Shown here one piece after another: positions 24,507 through 35,600 of a DNA stretch of 64,000 nucleotides (within the stretch, counting starts at the first letter, position 1; every line of letters begins with the position of its first letter). The notes beneath the pieces are model-generated. The model was not told the origin of the DNA. It was given only the letters and a program-made list of their open reading frames with translations, and ran no database searches. Both the position numbers and the translations under genes were made by a program. The DNA is from Nectonema munidae (taxonomy: Eukaryota; Nematomorpha; Nectonematoida; Nectonematidae), in NCBI GenBank assembly GCA_030549495.1, contig JAUIRK010000220.1, positions 62,001 to 126,000 of the forward strand, read 5' to 3'.

Positions 24507-25414
24507 CTTTGTTAAAGAGAGTGTCTCTCATTTCATTCTTGCATAACAATAATGCGTCTTTGAAATCCTTGGCTGCTCGCAAACACCAAAAGAAGTTCAA
24601 GTTTTCTTCGCTAACTTTTTTACTCTTTTCATCCCTCACTTTTTCCCTCGGTGTGTGGCAAGTCAAGAGAAAAAAGTGGAAGCGGAAGTTGATTGAAAGC
24701 GTCGATCACCTGCTTAACTCGGAACCAATCAGATTGCATGATTTGGGTGCTCAGAAAGAAATTTTTGAGAAGTCCTTCACGAAAGTGGAATTAGTTGGAA
24801 GGCTTCTTCCATCGAAAGGCGGCATTTTTGTTGGCCCAAAGTATTTTGTAGCAAATGCAAGTGATGGCATGCGGCATAAAAATTTTCAAGAGCTAGATGA
24901 TTCTGAAGGAGTTCACTTTATCGTTCCCTTCAAACTTGAAAACGGCAAAAGTTTATCACGTGACGTGAGTGATGAGGACAGCCAATCAAAATCGCAATAT
25001 CTTTTACTCAATTTGGGCTGGCTTCCTCTTCATCTCGCTAAAGACTACGCTGCTGCTTTCAAATCTCGTGAATGTACTGAATCTGAAGTGATGCATGTTA
25101 CAGGGTGTGTCATTATTCCGGATTCCTCTTTCTCTTCATTTTCGAAACAAGTACTACCAGATGTATTTGCTTGTGTAGATGTGGATAAGTTCAGTGCACT
25201 TTTGCAGACACACAAAGTTTATGTGGAAGCTGATGCCATATCACCTAGAAGGATTTTGACAAATGTTTCCGAAGCGTATCCCCAGCTTCAGCCCACACCG
25301 GGAAATTTATCTCCCCGTGTTTTTCGCGATGAACATGTCTCTTACGCCATAACATGGTTTGCCATATCTGCTATGTCATTTTATACCTTCCTCCAAACAA
25401 ACAACTTTGTTTAA
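24507..25414 (+). CDS. SURF1: SURF1, cytochrome c oxidase assembly factor (5' end not found)
   Basis: SURF1 is an inner-mitochondrial-membrane protein that helps assemble complex IV, at the heme a and COX1 stage. The open frame gives about 300 residues, the usual family length. The first membrane segment ends in the family signature FSLGVWQVKRKKWK. Mid-protein blocks GVHFIVPFKL and LLLNLGWLPLHLAKD match the family's conserved VVTPF and LVNRGFVP regions. The C-terminal segment HVSYAITWFAISAMSFYTFL is the second membrane helix. No ATG lies in frame before the first membrane segment; the first is at DGMRHK, far inside. The coding start must therefore be in an upstream exon, with a possible acceptor at GGATAAG just before 24507, or be non-ATG. 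An AATAAA lies at 25459-25464. The next gene on the same strand is mL40, 646 bp away. Confidence 0.9.
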
Positions 25415-26060
25415 AGATTATAATCAATTTTTTGCTTTAAATAACATATGCGTCATCCAATAAATCTTGGCATCAATTTCTTTTTTATTGATTTTTTAAG
25501 AATTCTCTATATGTTCACCTTATCATTCAAACATGCAAATATTCTTCTTTAAACGCCATTTTTCCAAGTTTTGAATAAGTTTATTTACACTTTTTAAATA
25601 ATGAATAACACATTTATTATAAGTATTTTGACCTAAAATAATATACCATTTTTCGTTCCATATCCATTCCACCCTTTTGCAATTCCGTTATACCTTTTCA
25701 GTATATTTTTACATTTTACGGTTGATTATTATGCGAAGTCGGTGTTCATAGCATTCTACCGCTGATTTTGGCTAATCTAGTTTATTCCTAGATTTGCATA
25801 AAATTAGCATTAGTGTTGGTATCTAAGCTTTCCTTTCACACTGACATCTGCTCACTCTCTTGCCAGATGCATTGCCGTAATTTCTTTATTCTCTCATTTT
25901 GAAATTTAAAAATCGCAAAGTGTTATTCGCCTATATTGAAATACTTAAATCTCAAATACAGCGGTATAGTTTTTACGGTATTTTTTAATTAATCTTTACA
26001 TGCAAAAAATCAAATTTCTACACATTTTTTTGACCCAAGGTTCAATAAACTCGGGCTCCA
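25415..26060 (+). promoter_or_regulatory. SURF1-mL40 intergenic region
   Basis: It contains the SURF1 3' end (AATAAA at 25459) and must hold the mL40 promoter if the two genes are transcribed separately. It is AT-rich, and I see no clear TATA box, initiator or repeat. Confidence 0.4.
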
Positions 26061-26768
26061 ATGCTCTCCACCACTTCTAAGATTGGAGTTTGGCATTTGT
26101 TGCGCGGAAGAGGAGAAGCTTTGAGCGGTGCTCGCATCAACAAGCCGGTTCCTTCCTTCGCCTTTCACACCTCCATCCCCTGCCTCAGTTCCATGATGAA
26201 GAAGAAGAAAAGACTGGATCCCGCATTGGAGCGGGAGAAGTTAGATCGTAGGATGCGCAAATTTGACAAGATTCTGCGTCACCTCAAATCGCAGTCCAAG
26301 ATCAAAGTTCTGATCAGCGAAAGTGACATCATGCCCTCCTATTTCGCCTCCATCCCCAAGCGCCAAAGACTGGAAAAGCCTGAAAGCAGCTTGGAGACGC
26401 AATTGATCGAGAACTACCGCATCTTGAATGAATGGTCCACTTACAAAACTTATTGTTGGAAGCAGCGCAAAAAACAACTCTCAGCCCTTCTCCAATCCCA
26501 GAGCAAAGCGATCCAGGAGTTGAGCACCTTTTCTCTCGGTTTAGTTAAAAATATTGAATTCTTTCACGACTTGATGTCGCTTTCTCGTGCCAAGTTCAAG
26601 ACAAAGAAGGTTGCTTCTATCGACGCTAATGATGACAAAGTCATTAAAGAAGTCAGCCTATCTTCACCCACCTTCACACCCTGCGTTCCTGAATATTTTG
26701 CTCCTGATGGCACAAAAAAGGACGTCACAAGAAAATTTGTTTTCATGTCTGATGACACAGATCAATAA
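26061..26768 (+). CDS. mRpL40: Mitochondrial large ribosomal subunit protein mL40
   Basis: A 235-residue intronless frame starting at ATG 26061, preceded by CGGGCTCCA. mL40 is a metazoan component of the mitochondrial large ribosomal subunit. The N-terminus, rich in basic and hydroxyl residues up to about residue 45, fits a mitochondrial import sequence. The conserved core starts KKKKRLDPALEREKLDRR (human MRPL40 has KKKKVDP). It continues with RILNEWSTYKTYCWKQRKKQ (human has a matching KKWSLYKQQERKM) and a coiled-coil-like helix LLQSQSKAIQEL. The C-terminal FTPCVPEYFAPDGTKKDVT matches the human YTPPIPNYQPPEGRYNDIT. The stop TAA overlaps an AATAAA (26764-26769), and a second AATAAA lies at 26954. 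This is a close family match with no sign of damage. Confidence 0.92.
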   Translation: MLSTTSKIGVWHLLRGRGEALSGARINKPVPSFAFHTSIPCLSSMMKKKKRLDPALEREKLDRRMRKFDKILRHLKSQSKIKVLISESDIMPSYFASIPKRQRLEKPESSLETQLIENYRILNEWSTYKTYCWKQRKKQLSALLQSQSKAIQELSTFSLGLVKNIEFFHDLMSLSRAKFKTKKVASIDANDDKVIKEVSLSSPTFTPCVPEYFAPDGTKKDVTRKFVFMSDDTDQ

Positions 26769-28360
26769 AGCGCTAAGTTTCCTCTTCATCTTGCCTTTTT
26801 TTACTCTAAGAATTGGTTAAAAAAAATCAATGAGAGTTTACACGCAAAGTTTTTTCAATTTTTTTTACCAAATATTTTCATATTTGACTATCTAATGCTT
26901 ATACGTTTCTAAGAGGCGTCACATTTTTCCTTACTGAATCGAACCTTGAATGAAATAAAACTTAATTTTTAATACAATTTTTCCTGGCTTAAATCGCGAG
27001 TTATTTATCAGATCGTTATCAGTAAATGCCAGTACTATTATATATTTCAAACTTTCTTCTTTTAAAATGGCGACATCCATGTAAAAACAATTGCCAAATG
27101 CTTTTCAAGAAAGTTAGCTAGTCTAGTCTAGTGCATGGGTATGTGCAAAGCGTATAATTTACCTTAATAGTAAAATTTTATTTGTATTGTTCATTTTTTT
27201 ATTCAGAGTTTCATGCAATTTCCTTTTTTGTTTAATATAATTTATTATTCAGATAAAAATTACATTTATGATTTGGATCAAAAAGGGTTGTACAACACTT
27301 AGATATACATAAACATAAGTGAAGTAAGAAATTGGCGAGCACAAAAATTCTCAGAAATTAAATTCCGAGAACTTAATTTCCAGAGTAAGTTTTTTATGAA
27401 AGTACAGTAAAACCTGTCTAATACCACTATTTTTTTGCACACTCTTTAGTTCACACCTAACAGTGGTTGTATAAAGGAGGCTTATAAAGCAATGATAAAT
27501 TGACCACCATGAAAGCAGAATAAAAAAACACGAATAAGATTTATTTTTTAAATTTGAATTATAGTTTAAATGATTTTTCAATTTAAATTTATTTCCTCAA
27601 GAAATCATCTAAACTTATTTGCTTGATTTGAGAAAATTTATAATTTTCTAAATCTATGGAAAGTTTCTCTATCTATGTCAAAAATTTTTTTTGTCATTTT
27701 TGTAAGGCCAACATTTACACAATAGTCTTTTTAAACTTGATTAACTTTATTTGCTTGCCAAATTAACCAAACTCTTCAGAAAGCTCTTCTATATTATGAT
27801 TTGTAGTTTCTATTGAACTGAAATCTTTATCATCTGTTGTAGTCATAAAACTTCGTTAAACGTTCACAAGTTTAAATAAAACAAAACATTCTGTAGGAAC
27901 TTCAACTATATTCTCAGACAGAATGCCATATTTATTTCCAAAACCACATTTTTTAACCCTATTAGTGATGAGCAAAATTTGTTCACTCATATGATGGGGG
28001 GACGTCTCACGCCTCCTGCTTTTCTTAGATTTTAAAGATTTTGTACATATATTTTGTATATGCTGAATCTAGGAGGCTAATTTTTTATCAAAATGTATCC
28101 AAAAAATGATTTGAATATGACAGCTCATGTCAAAATTGGAATTTTTATTGAAATAGTTATACATTTTTTTTACATATATACAATTTTTATGTGTGCCCAA
28201 GTTAGTGGTGATGCACATTTTTTATGAAAATCAAAAACCTGTCAAATATATAAACTTCAAAATATAATCTACTTGCAGTATTTTTCTGTTAATTATTTTC
28301 TTAATTTATTTAATAAACTAATTCTCAAAATATTTCATTTGTCAGTAAATTAGGTATCTC
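26769..28360. other. Gene-free region downstream of mL40
   Basis: It contains the mL40 3' signals. The rest is AT-rich with no supported gene. Confidence 0.4.
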
Positions 28361-28990
28361 GATATGACCTCCATCGTTTTGGCTACAAATTACTTGGCGA
28401 TGAAAAAGACAGGCTGTACTGGAGATGCAAAATCAAGATTACTTGAATCAGTTTGTTTAATGGTCACATTTTGTAATCCGGATCACCGCAGCAGCATGCT
28501 GAGATATGATTAGTATCGTACTTTTTAAATAAAAATTGTAAGAGAATGTAGCAACCGTGCTATCTATATGTCAGAAGCCTCAGTCGACAAATTTTTAAAT
28601 GTTTAGGTAAGAACTTAGAAGATGGGGATTTAAATTCATTGATCCCTGTGTACATGTATTTACTCTGATGTGACAGACGAGACTATAGACACGGGTGCCC
28701 GTGGTGAACTTGTCATATTTGTTAGGTACGTAGATTGTGACTGTCAAGAAATACAAGAGGAATTCATAGGTTTGGCGCAAGTTGTTGGTAACAAGGGAGC
28801 AGAAGCTCTATGTGCTAAGATGTGTAATGTTTTCAAGAGAAGGGTATCAATGGAAAATTTAAGATTTAAAGGCATGGATGGTACAAACAACATGATAGGG
28901 GAAATATCTGTACTAAAACTACGTTTTTGTCAATTCACCACGTACCAAATACCAGAAATGCTGGTATCATAAACTGGGCCTCGTGTTTAT
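28361..28990 (+). mobile_element. Decayed hAT transposase fragment, possible FLYWCH finger upstream
   Basis: At 28664-28972 the plus strand encodes VTDETIDTGARGELVIFVRY, then VDCDCQEIQEEFIG and FKGMDGTNNMIGEIS. This is the first catalytic Asp region and the DGxxNM motif of hAT transposases. Around 28371-28435 the peptide FGYKLLGDEKDRLYWRCK resembles a FLYWCH zinc finger; that match is short and may be chance or a separate relic. Stops separate the two pieces. Confidence 0.6.
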
Positions 28991-31900
28991 CCATCTTGAT
29001 AAATATGAGGCATCAGGAGCTGTCGATACTTCTATAATTTCGGTATGGAAGCCCATGAAGTACTCCTGTAAAATCGGCACTTGGTGGTAAAACACGAATT
29101 GCGGAGCGGTAAAGAATAGAATCTTTTGAAAGTAGGCCCGGAAACGGCTGCCTCATGAGGAGGCCACAAAATGTTTGATTTAACGATTTCAACCATTGAT
29201 AGATTCACTACACTTGAAGATTTTGAAGAATCAAAAAGATGAAATACGCCTTGAAATGTTGCAACCTGAAACAATCTTAAAGTTCCTGACGTATTTCTTC
29301 GCATTGTAATAATTAATTTAGTTTTACTTAATTTCCTTATCACGAGCCTCATTAATTACATTTGAGCTAAAGAAAGAGTTTTGAACTATAAAAATTAAGG
29401 AGCCTACGTGGGTTTCGCCTTAGACTTAGGGGGTTTCATTCGGCCCGAGACCACCAAATCACCATGCTCAAATTTTGTTTGGGTACGTCGCCGAGCTAGT
29501 TGAAATACTAATTAACTAACTAGGTTACTTATTAATTTAGCTGTATTAACTTATCAATAGATAATAAATAAATTGCTTTTTTTTTTGCAAAATCAGAAGA
29601 CACTGACAATGTCAAAATTGAAATATAGAAAGCATTAACCTCACTTTTATCGTTTAATAAAGACTGCGCGTATGCTTGGAAGGTTTAATTTATACGCATA
29701 AAATTGTTTTTATGGAAAACTTCTTTCATGCAACAAAATATTGAAATATAAATTTATTTTAAATTTAAATACACATAAATAACTCTAAAAGTTGTGGATA
29801 AAAAATAAAGTGTGCGTTTTCCACTATTTATTCGGTGGAGAGTGCTTTAATGAATGATTATGTGAACGTTGGATTCAAGGTGTAAAAAGTAAGAAAAGTG
29901 TATAAAATGCATAACAAAAAGAGGAAATTATGGCGGAATAATGCGAAGTGTTAAGTGAAGTGCTTCTTAGAAAAATTGAGACACATTTTCTGGAGATAAA
30001 AAACTTCCGAAGTCTTTAATGATCTTTTGAATTTTCAAACTTCTTTTTCGCGATGGAAATAAAAATCTGAAAATTAAAATAGGCATGTGAATTTAAAATG
30101 TCGAAAGAAAAGGCGTCAAGAATTGTGCACATATGTAGCATTATTAACTCATTTAGTTAAATATTTTTTAAAAATATGAATTATATGCCAGTTATTATCG
30201 TCAATTATCGAAAATCCTTTAAGTCCCCCAAACCGATCTTTTATGAATTCCTTTATTGCCTGCTAGATAGTTGAAATAGACAAACAGTGAACGATATCAC
30301 ACACCGTTAGAATTCTGAAGCTATACTAAAATGTGCGGGGGGGTTAAATTTTTATTGCATTTATAGTTAAATCAAGATAATTTGTTTCTCTATCAGGATT
30401 CAAGATTTTGATAGTATATGATGCAGAGACTTGATCTCCTATCAGCTCCACGATAAAACTACATGTCTTTAAAAACTGTAAATACAGCGGATGCATTCAC
30501 TTAACAAGAAACTTTCAGCACAATATCTGATGATATGAGCCTTTGGAATTTAATTTTGTTCTATGCGTTCTTTCTTTTTTAGTAGACAAGTGCATACATT
30601 GTTCTGCTTTAAAATTCACACCTTTATGATCGCAGGAACGAATTGGTCATTTGTGAGTACAGATATGTAAAAAGTTTACTAAAATTCTCCTATCAAATAT
30701 GCTCCTGTGTTCCTTTAGCTTCTTTCAAAAAGATCTTACGATTTTAACAACATGATAAACGGAAGTTGTGGATCAATAGTCATCCAAATTTCAGTCACTT
30801 TTTTGTTAATTAATTTAGTACGGACATAATCTTTAGCTAGTGGGATGTCGTTTGATTGAATGCTCGAATAAATCGTATTGCAACTAGTCAGCAATTTGAA
30901 TCCGGTTGAGAACATAAAAACTTCTTAGTGTGATTTTGACACTTCAAGTGCAACCGATGACTCTTCGGTAGCGAAACTCAGTTTTGCAAAAAGCGTAAGT
31001 TTAGTCACGATGATAAAAATAGATGAGATTTTGTTAAATGATTTTAATTAAGTTGACAAATTCTTTTCTCCTTCAAAAAGTAAAACTTCACACTTTAGTT
31101 TTTCTTTGAAGAATAACAGGGTCGCGTAGTCGGAGAGAAAATATCTAACTCCAATTCCAAACACTTGAAAATTTTATAAATTTAACGCCAACTCTTCTCT
31201 TCCTACTTTGACTAAAGAAGGGCCTACCCATATGCTTAAAAAAAATTAAATAGTTTTTAAAGTATTATTTAAAAAGTAATTCATAAATTTTAGAATCTTA
31301 GCTTTTCTCTCAAGCAGAATCAGGTGTAGCTAAATTAAATTACGGTATTGAATTAGATGAAAATAATTCTATTGTACGATTTGATCTCGAAAGAGGCGAG
31401 TAAGTGTCCACATTTATTACTAACTTATATGACCACTATTCCTAGAAATACACAATATAACTATCATGTTATACACACGTGTATACATATACACAAATAA
31501 ATTAAAAGTAATTACGACTGATTCTGGATTTTGTGCATGAGAGAAAGATTGGACACAGCTTCACGAATGAAGGACGAAACATCTGAAAGGGAGAGAAGAG
31601 CGCCATCACTAAGAGGCAGGCAGAAAAGCGAGCTAAAAGAATAAGTTACAAGAATAAATGAAGACATCAAAAATATTCAAACATTTTAATCCTAGATCCT
31701 CAAGCGGAAGGTATTTTTGAAATGTAAAGCATGCATTCCAAAAGCTCTATCAGTTTATTATTATGAATCAGATCTTAACAAGAAGCTTCATTAAAGCTTA
31801 CAACATATTTATTTGGCTTTAACGATGCTCTACCCTCAAGTTACAAGTATATTAAAAGCTGTGCATAGAAGGCAATAGTATGCAGGGTTGTGGAGACGGA

Positions 31901-32415
31901 AAAAGATTTTGCAACTCGGCCTCTACTTATTTATGATTTAGGTCGTTTGAAAATGCCAATGTTACATATTCATTGAAGGATTTCCTGAATCTTACACGCT
32001 TCTTCTTTATGCTGCAACGCAAACTGTTTGATCTATTTTCTCCAACATAGCTTATTAAAATGAAATGATTGCTTTGTATTTGTAGTTTGGTGTCTTTCTT
32101 GCATTCTCTTCAAAAAGATTTTCAAATTACTAATGTCTATAACCTTTTTATCAAAGCTAACACAATAGCATTCAAGACCTAAATTTATCCAAAATTATCT
32201 CTTCAAAAGTAAATTTGGTTTAAAGTTTTTTCCAAAAACTTTCTACTCATAAACTGAGCATCGTTCCTTTACAAGGTATTTGTGTAATAAAAAAAGTTCA
32301 TTCTTTTTTTGACATTTTTTTAGAGTTGCAAAAACACAACGTTAGCGCAAAATGATAACTTTGCGTCTTTGCAACTTTAGGCATTAAAAAGAGTGCATAC
32401 GAATTCCTTTTTAGT
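28991..32415. other. Gene-free region between the hAT relic and the RALGAPB 3' end
   Basis: AT-rich. A GC-richer patch at about 29400-29500 and a dispersed repeat at 31127-31240 are the only features seen. The RALGAPB 3' UTR must lie in the upper part, reading down from 32415. Confidence 0.45.
31127..31240. repeat. Dispersed repeat, second copy
   Basis: Aligns with 17341-17456 in the same orientation, sharing AAATTTAACGCCAACTCTTC-type sequence and a CATATGCTTA block. Confidence 0.55.
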
Positions 32416-32641
32416 CTAACAATTATGAAAATAACTATTTTTAAAATGGGAATAGAGGTCGCAATAATTATTACGACTCTGACTCCTCCTCAAAACGTGC
32501 GATTTCACAAGACTGGGGTTGAATTGATTGACAGCTGACACTAAGGCTCTAGAAATTATTATTCGACTGACAGACGAACCGCAGTCCTCTGAATATCGAG
32601 TGGAGTGTGATACACCACTACAACGATATATTAATGAAAAT
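32416..32641 (-). CDS. RALGAPB: RALGAPB last exon
   Basis: It ends at TAG 32416-32418. It encodes VSRIIISRALVSAVNQ, aligning with the human DGMIVSRRALGFLVRQ block of the GAP-like domain, then KSHVLRRSQSRNN, like human PPHVRRKQKI. The acceptor is after CAGTAAG (phase-consistent) or the CAG four bases before it. The stretch before the motif (YRCSGVSHSTRYSEDCG) has no human counterpart. Confidence 0.7.
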
Positions 32642-35600
32642 CTTACTGAATCCACTAAAGTAAATCTATTTTAAACTAAAATTCTAAAATCACTTATAGA
32701 AGGGTATTTTTCAAAAAAATGTTATCATTTCTTTCTACTTGACAAATTTTAATATATGCAAAGAACGAATAAATGAAAGGTTTCCTCTATCATCACGTCA
32801 AAACATAAAAAAGTATGCTGAGCGTGTTTTCTTCAGAATTTATTCGGAAACGTTTAATTTTGAAGATGAAAAACGTGATTTAGATGATGATGATGAGGAT
32901 AAAAATTCAAATTTAAAAGCCAAGGAAAATGTAAATTATTACATAGAGCACTACTCACTTTTAAAGTGACTAGTTGAAAGCCGTAACGAGCATTTTGGAA
33001 GCAGCGTTTTTTTATCTAAATTGAAATCCACGTTTTCACCATTAAGATTAAATGTTCTTGGTTTCTTATAAAAACGACAGTTTCAAAAAATATACGAAAA
33101 TGTATAGTTTTAAACATGCTGGAAATTTATCCAAAAATGTAGTGTTGTATAGTTGAGGAAAAAAATGATAAAAATTAAAGAAAAAATAATATAATTCAAG
33201 AAAATTCAAAAATCGAAGACTAACTTTAATTTTTTGGAATGATGAATTTTGATGCGATAGAGGCCATTTTGAAGTTGGAGTACAAAAAAAGCGCAGAATG
33301 AAATGCTGTTAGAATTTTTGACACCATTGCTGTCACTGGAATATTTGTAGGTATACGAATCTCTTGGAAAAAGACAGAGAACATCTCCGATACGACTATC
33401 AAGTTCTTCTAAAAGGAATGAGTCAGGAAATGGATAATGTAACATATATACAGAGATATAGGCGAAAATTTTATTTGCAAAAAGACAATGGGCAACTACT
33501 GAATATGTTTTGGCACATATATTGTCTGAAATTAAAGGATAACATATTGCTCATAAATAACAGATCTACTCTTTGTGGGTATGAGCTCATTTTCTGGTCT
33601 ATCCGTTTTGTATGTTGAAATTTCTGATTTTATCATTGTCTATATTTCGTATTTTTATTTCTCACAAGCTTTATAGATTAAATTACTCATTATTAAGGTC
33701 AATTCATTTTAAAAATATTTTCACTATTTTTTTTAAATTGAAATGAATTTACTCGCATTGACATGTATTGATAAATAACATAAAGCAATCTTACAATTAA
33801 AATTATGATAAGATGCGATTAATAAATGCACGCGTTACAACAAGAGGACGAAAAAAATCAAAATTCAAAGGAGGCAAATTTATTCAAATTTTTCGCATTA
33901 ATAAAAAGTTCCGAGATTTTAAAACTTCTATTAAAACAGTTTTTCTTTGGAAAAATATCTTATTTTAAAGTAGAGGTAAAAGCTATGAAAACAAAACAAT
34001 AAAGGATACGCATTATTTGAGAGCCATCTTGAATACTTTGTAGGAAAATTACAAAAAATTTGAGTTGGGATCTTGTACTGCTAGTTAGTCCTTTAGCTGA
34101 TTTATTAGGGATGTTCGAAATCTCATTAAGAGACAGAGTATTTCCTGGAGTAAGAGTAGACTTCTTTTCCACATCTTCATCAGCATCACCACCATCTACC
34201 TCTTCACAGTCATCATCATCGTAAACTTCATCATCGTCATCATCATCATCATCCATATATTCTCTAATACCATAATCATGGCTTTCATCATCATCTCCTC
34301 CCTGGACTTGATCATCATCAGATTTCTCTGAATCTCCTTGTTGTGTGTTCCAGGCAGATTCTTTAGAGCTAGTGAAGCTGGTAGTAGTGGTCATGCTGGC
34401 GGTTTTGCTGGAAAAGCTTTTTTCAGGGCTGGATTCATTGGGAGAGGATGCTTGACCCGAAAAGGAGACATTCTCGGAACCAGAAGTCAAATTTTCGGAA
34501 GGAGAGATCAGTGGAGAAGATAGCGAGAACTGAGTAGAAGATGAGGGAAACACGGAAAGAGAAGTGGTGCTGTCAAGAGACGAATGATTGACACTACCAG
34601 ATACATCTAAAATGCGATGGCAGCTGTCAGACCCCGTCTTTTAAACTGAAGTTTTGTAATGCGATTACTTCTCAGTTTTTCCAACGGGAGTCTTTTCTAG
34701 ATCTTTTGTAGAGCAAAGTGGTCTAAGGTTTATCTTGACAAATTTTCATAAAGACTACAGCTTATCTATTATCCTTTATAATTTATACGGTATTAATTCG
34801 ACAGGAAAAGTGTTTTCTTGGCATTAGCAACAAATTCTATTTGTATGAAATAAAAATTCCGACTTCTCTATTTACATAGTATAAGAATAACTTGGTAGTT
34901 GAGAAGAGTATCGATAGTTGATACTCTATAGAAGATATAGAAGATTTAACTGTCAAACATAAATATTATCACCTCTAACACAGGGTATATTTGTATCAGA
35001 TATGAAACTAAAATAATTTTAGATATTTTGCGCAGTCATTGGCAAAAGTTGCCAATAATATAGAATTTTCAACTATATATATTCTGTTTTACCTCATATA
35101 GCATTTTATAAACAGGAAGCTCGATTTCGATGTCCTGCTTTTGGAGTTCCGCCTCTCATTAGCATGCGCAATGAACCTAACTTCTAAAATCGGTGTAGCA
35201 CACTTCATATCTACGATGTTTCGTGGCGAATTTTGGACGTTTCTTACCCATTTTTTTTAAATGTTACGAAATGCTTTGAACTGTCTAAAATGCTAGATTT
35301 ATAGGTTGCAAATAGAACTTAATTCAAAACAAGACCACTATTTCTTTTAGTTCGGAGAAGACTACTGCTAGGATAAACTATTCTAAAAAAATATAGTATG
35401 GATACCATAAAAATAAGCTAGCCCATTTGCTTATACCATATGTTTTAACGCCATCTAGGATTTTAGAAACATTTAGCTATTATTTGCAACATATAAAGCA
35501 ATGATTTTAAAAGTTAGATCATTGCATACTTCTGATAAGGGGTAAAACACAGTGTACAGTGCAAAACACCTGTTTATAAATTGCTAGATGTCGTAAAAAA

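Noticed and set aside
26241-26477. Minus-strand frame opposite mL40
   Set aside because: The plus-strand frame has clear family conservation over its full length; this is its antisense.
29400-29500. GC-richer patch suspected as an RNA gene or exon
   Set aside because: No internal promoter boxes, splice sites or long frame support either reading.
32739-32969. Plus-strand 76-residue frame with an acidic run
   Set aside because: It lies within a RALGAPB intron, has no recognisable relatives, and acidic low-complexity frames arise easily from AT-rich repeats.
34338-34523. Plus-strand Gly/Arg-rich frame
   Set aside because: Antisense of the Ser/Asp-rich RALGAPB exon.
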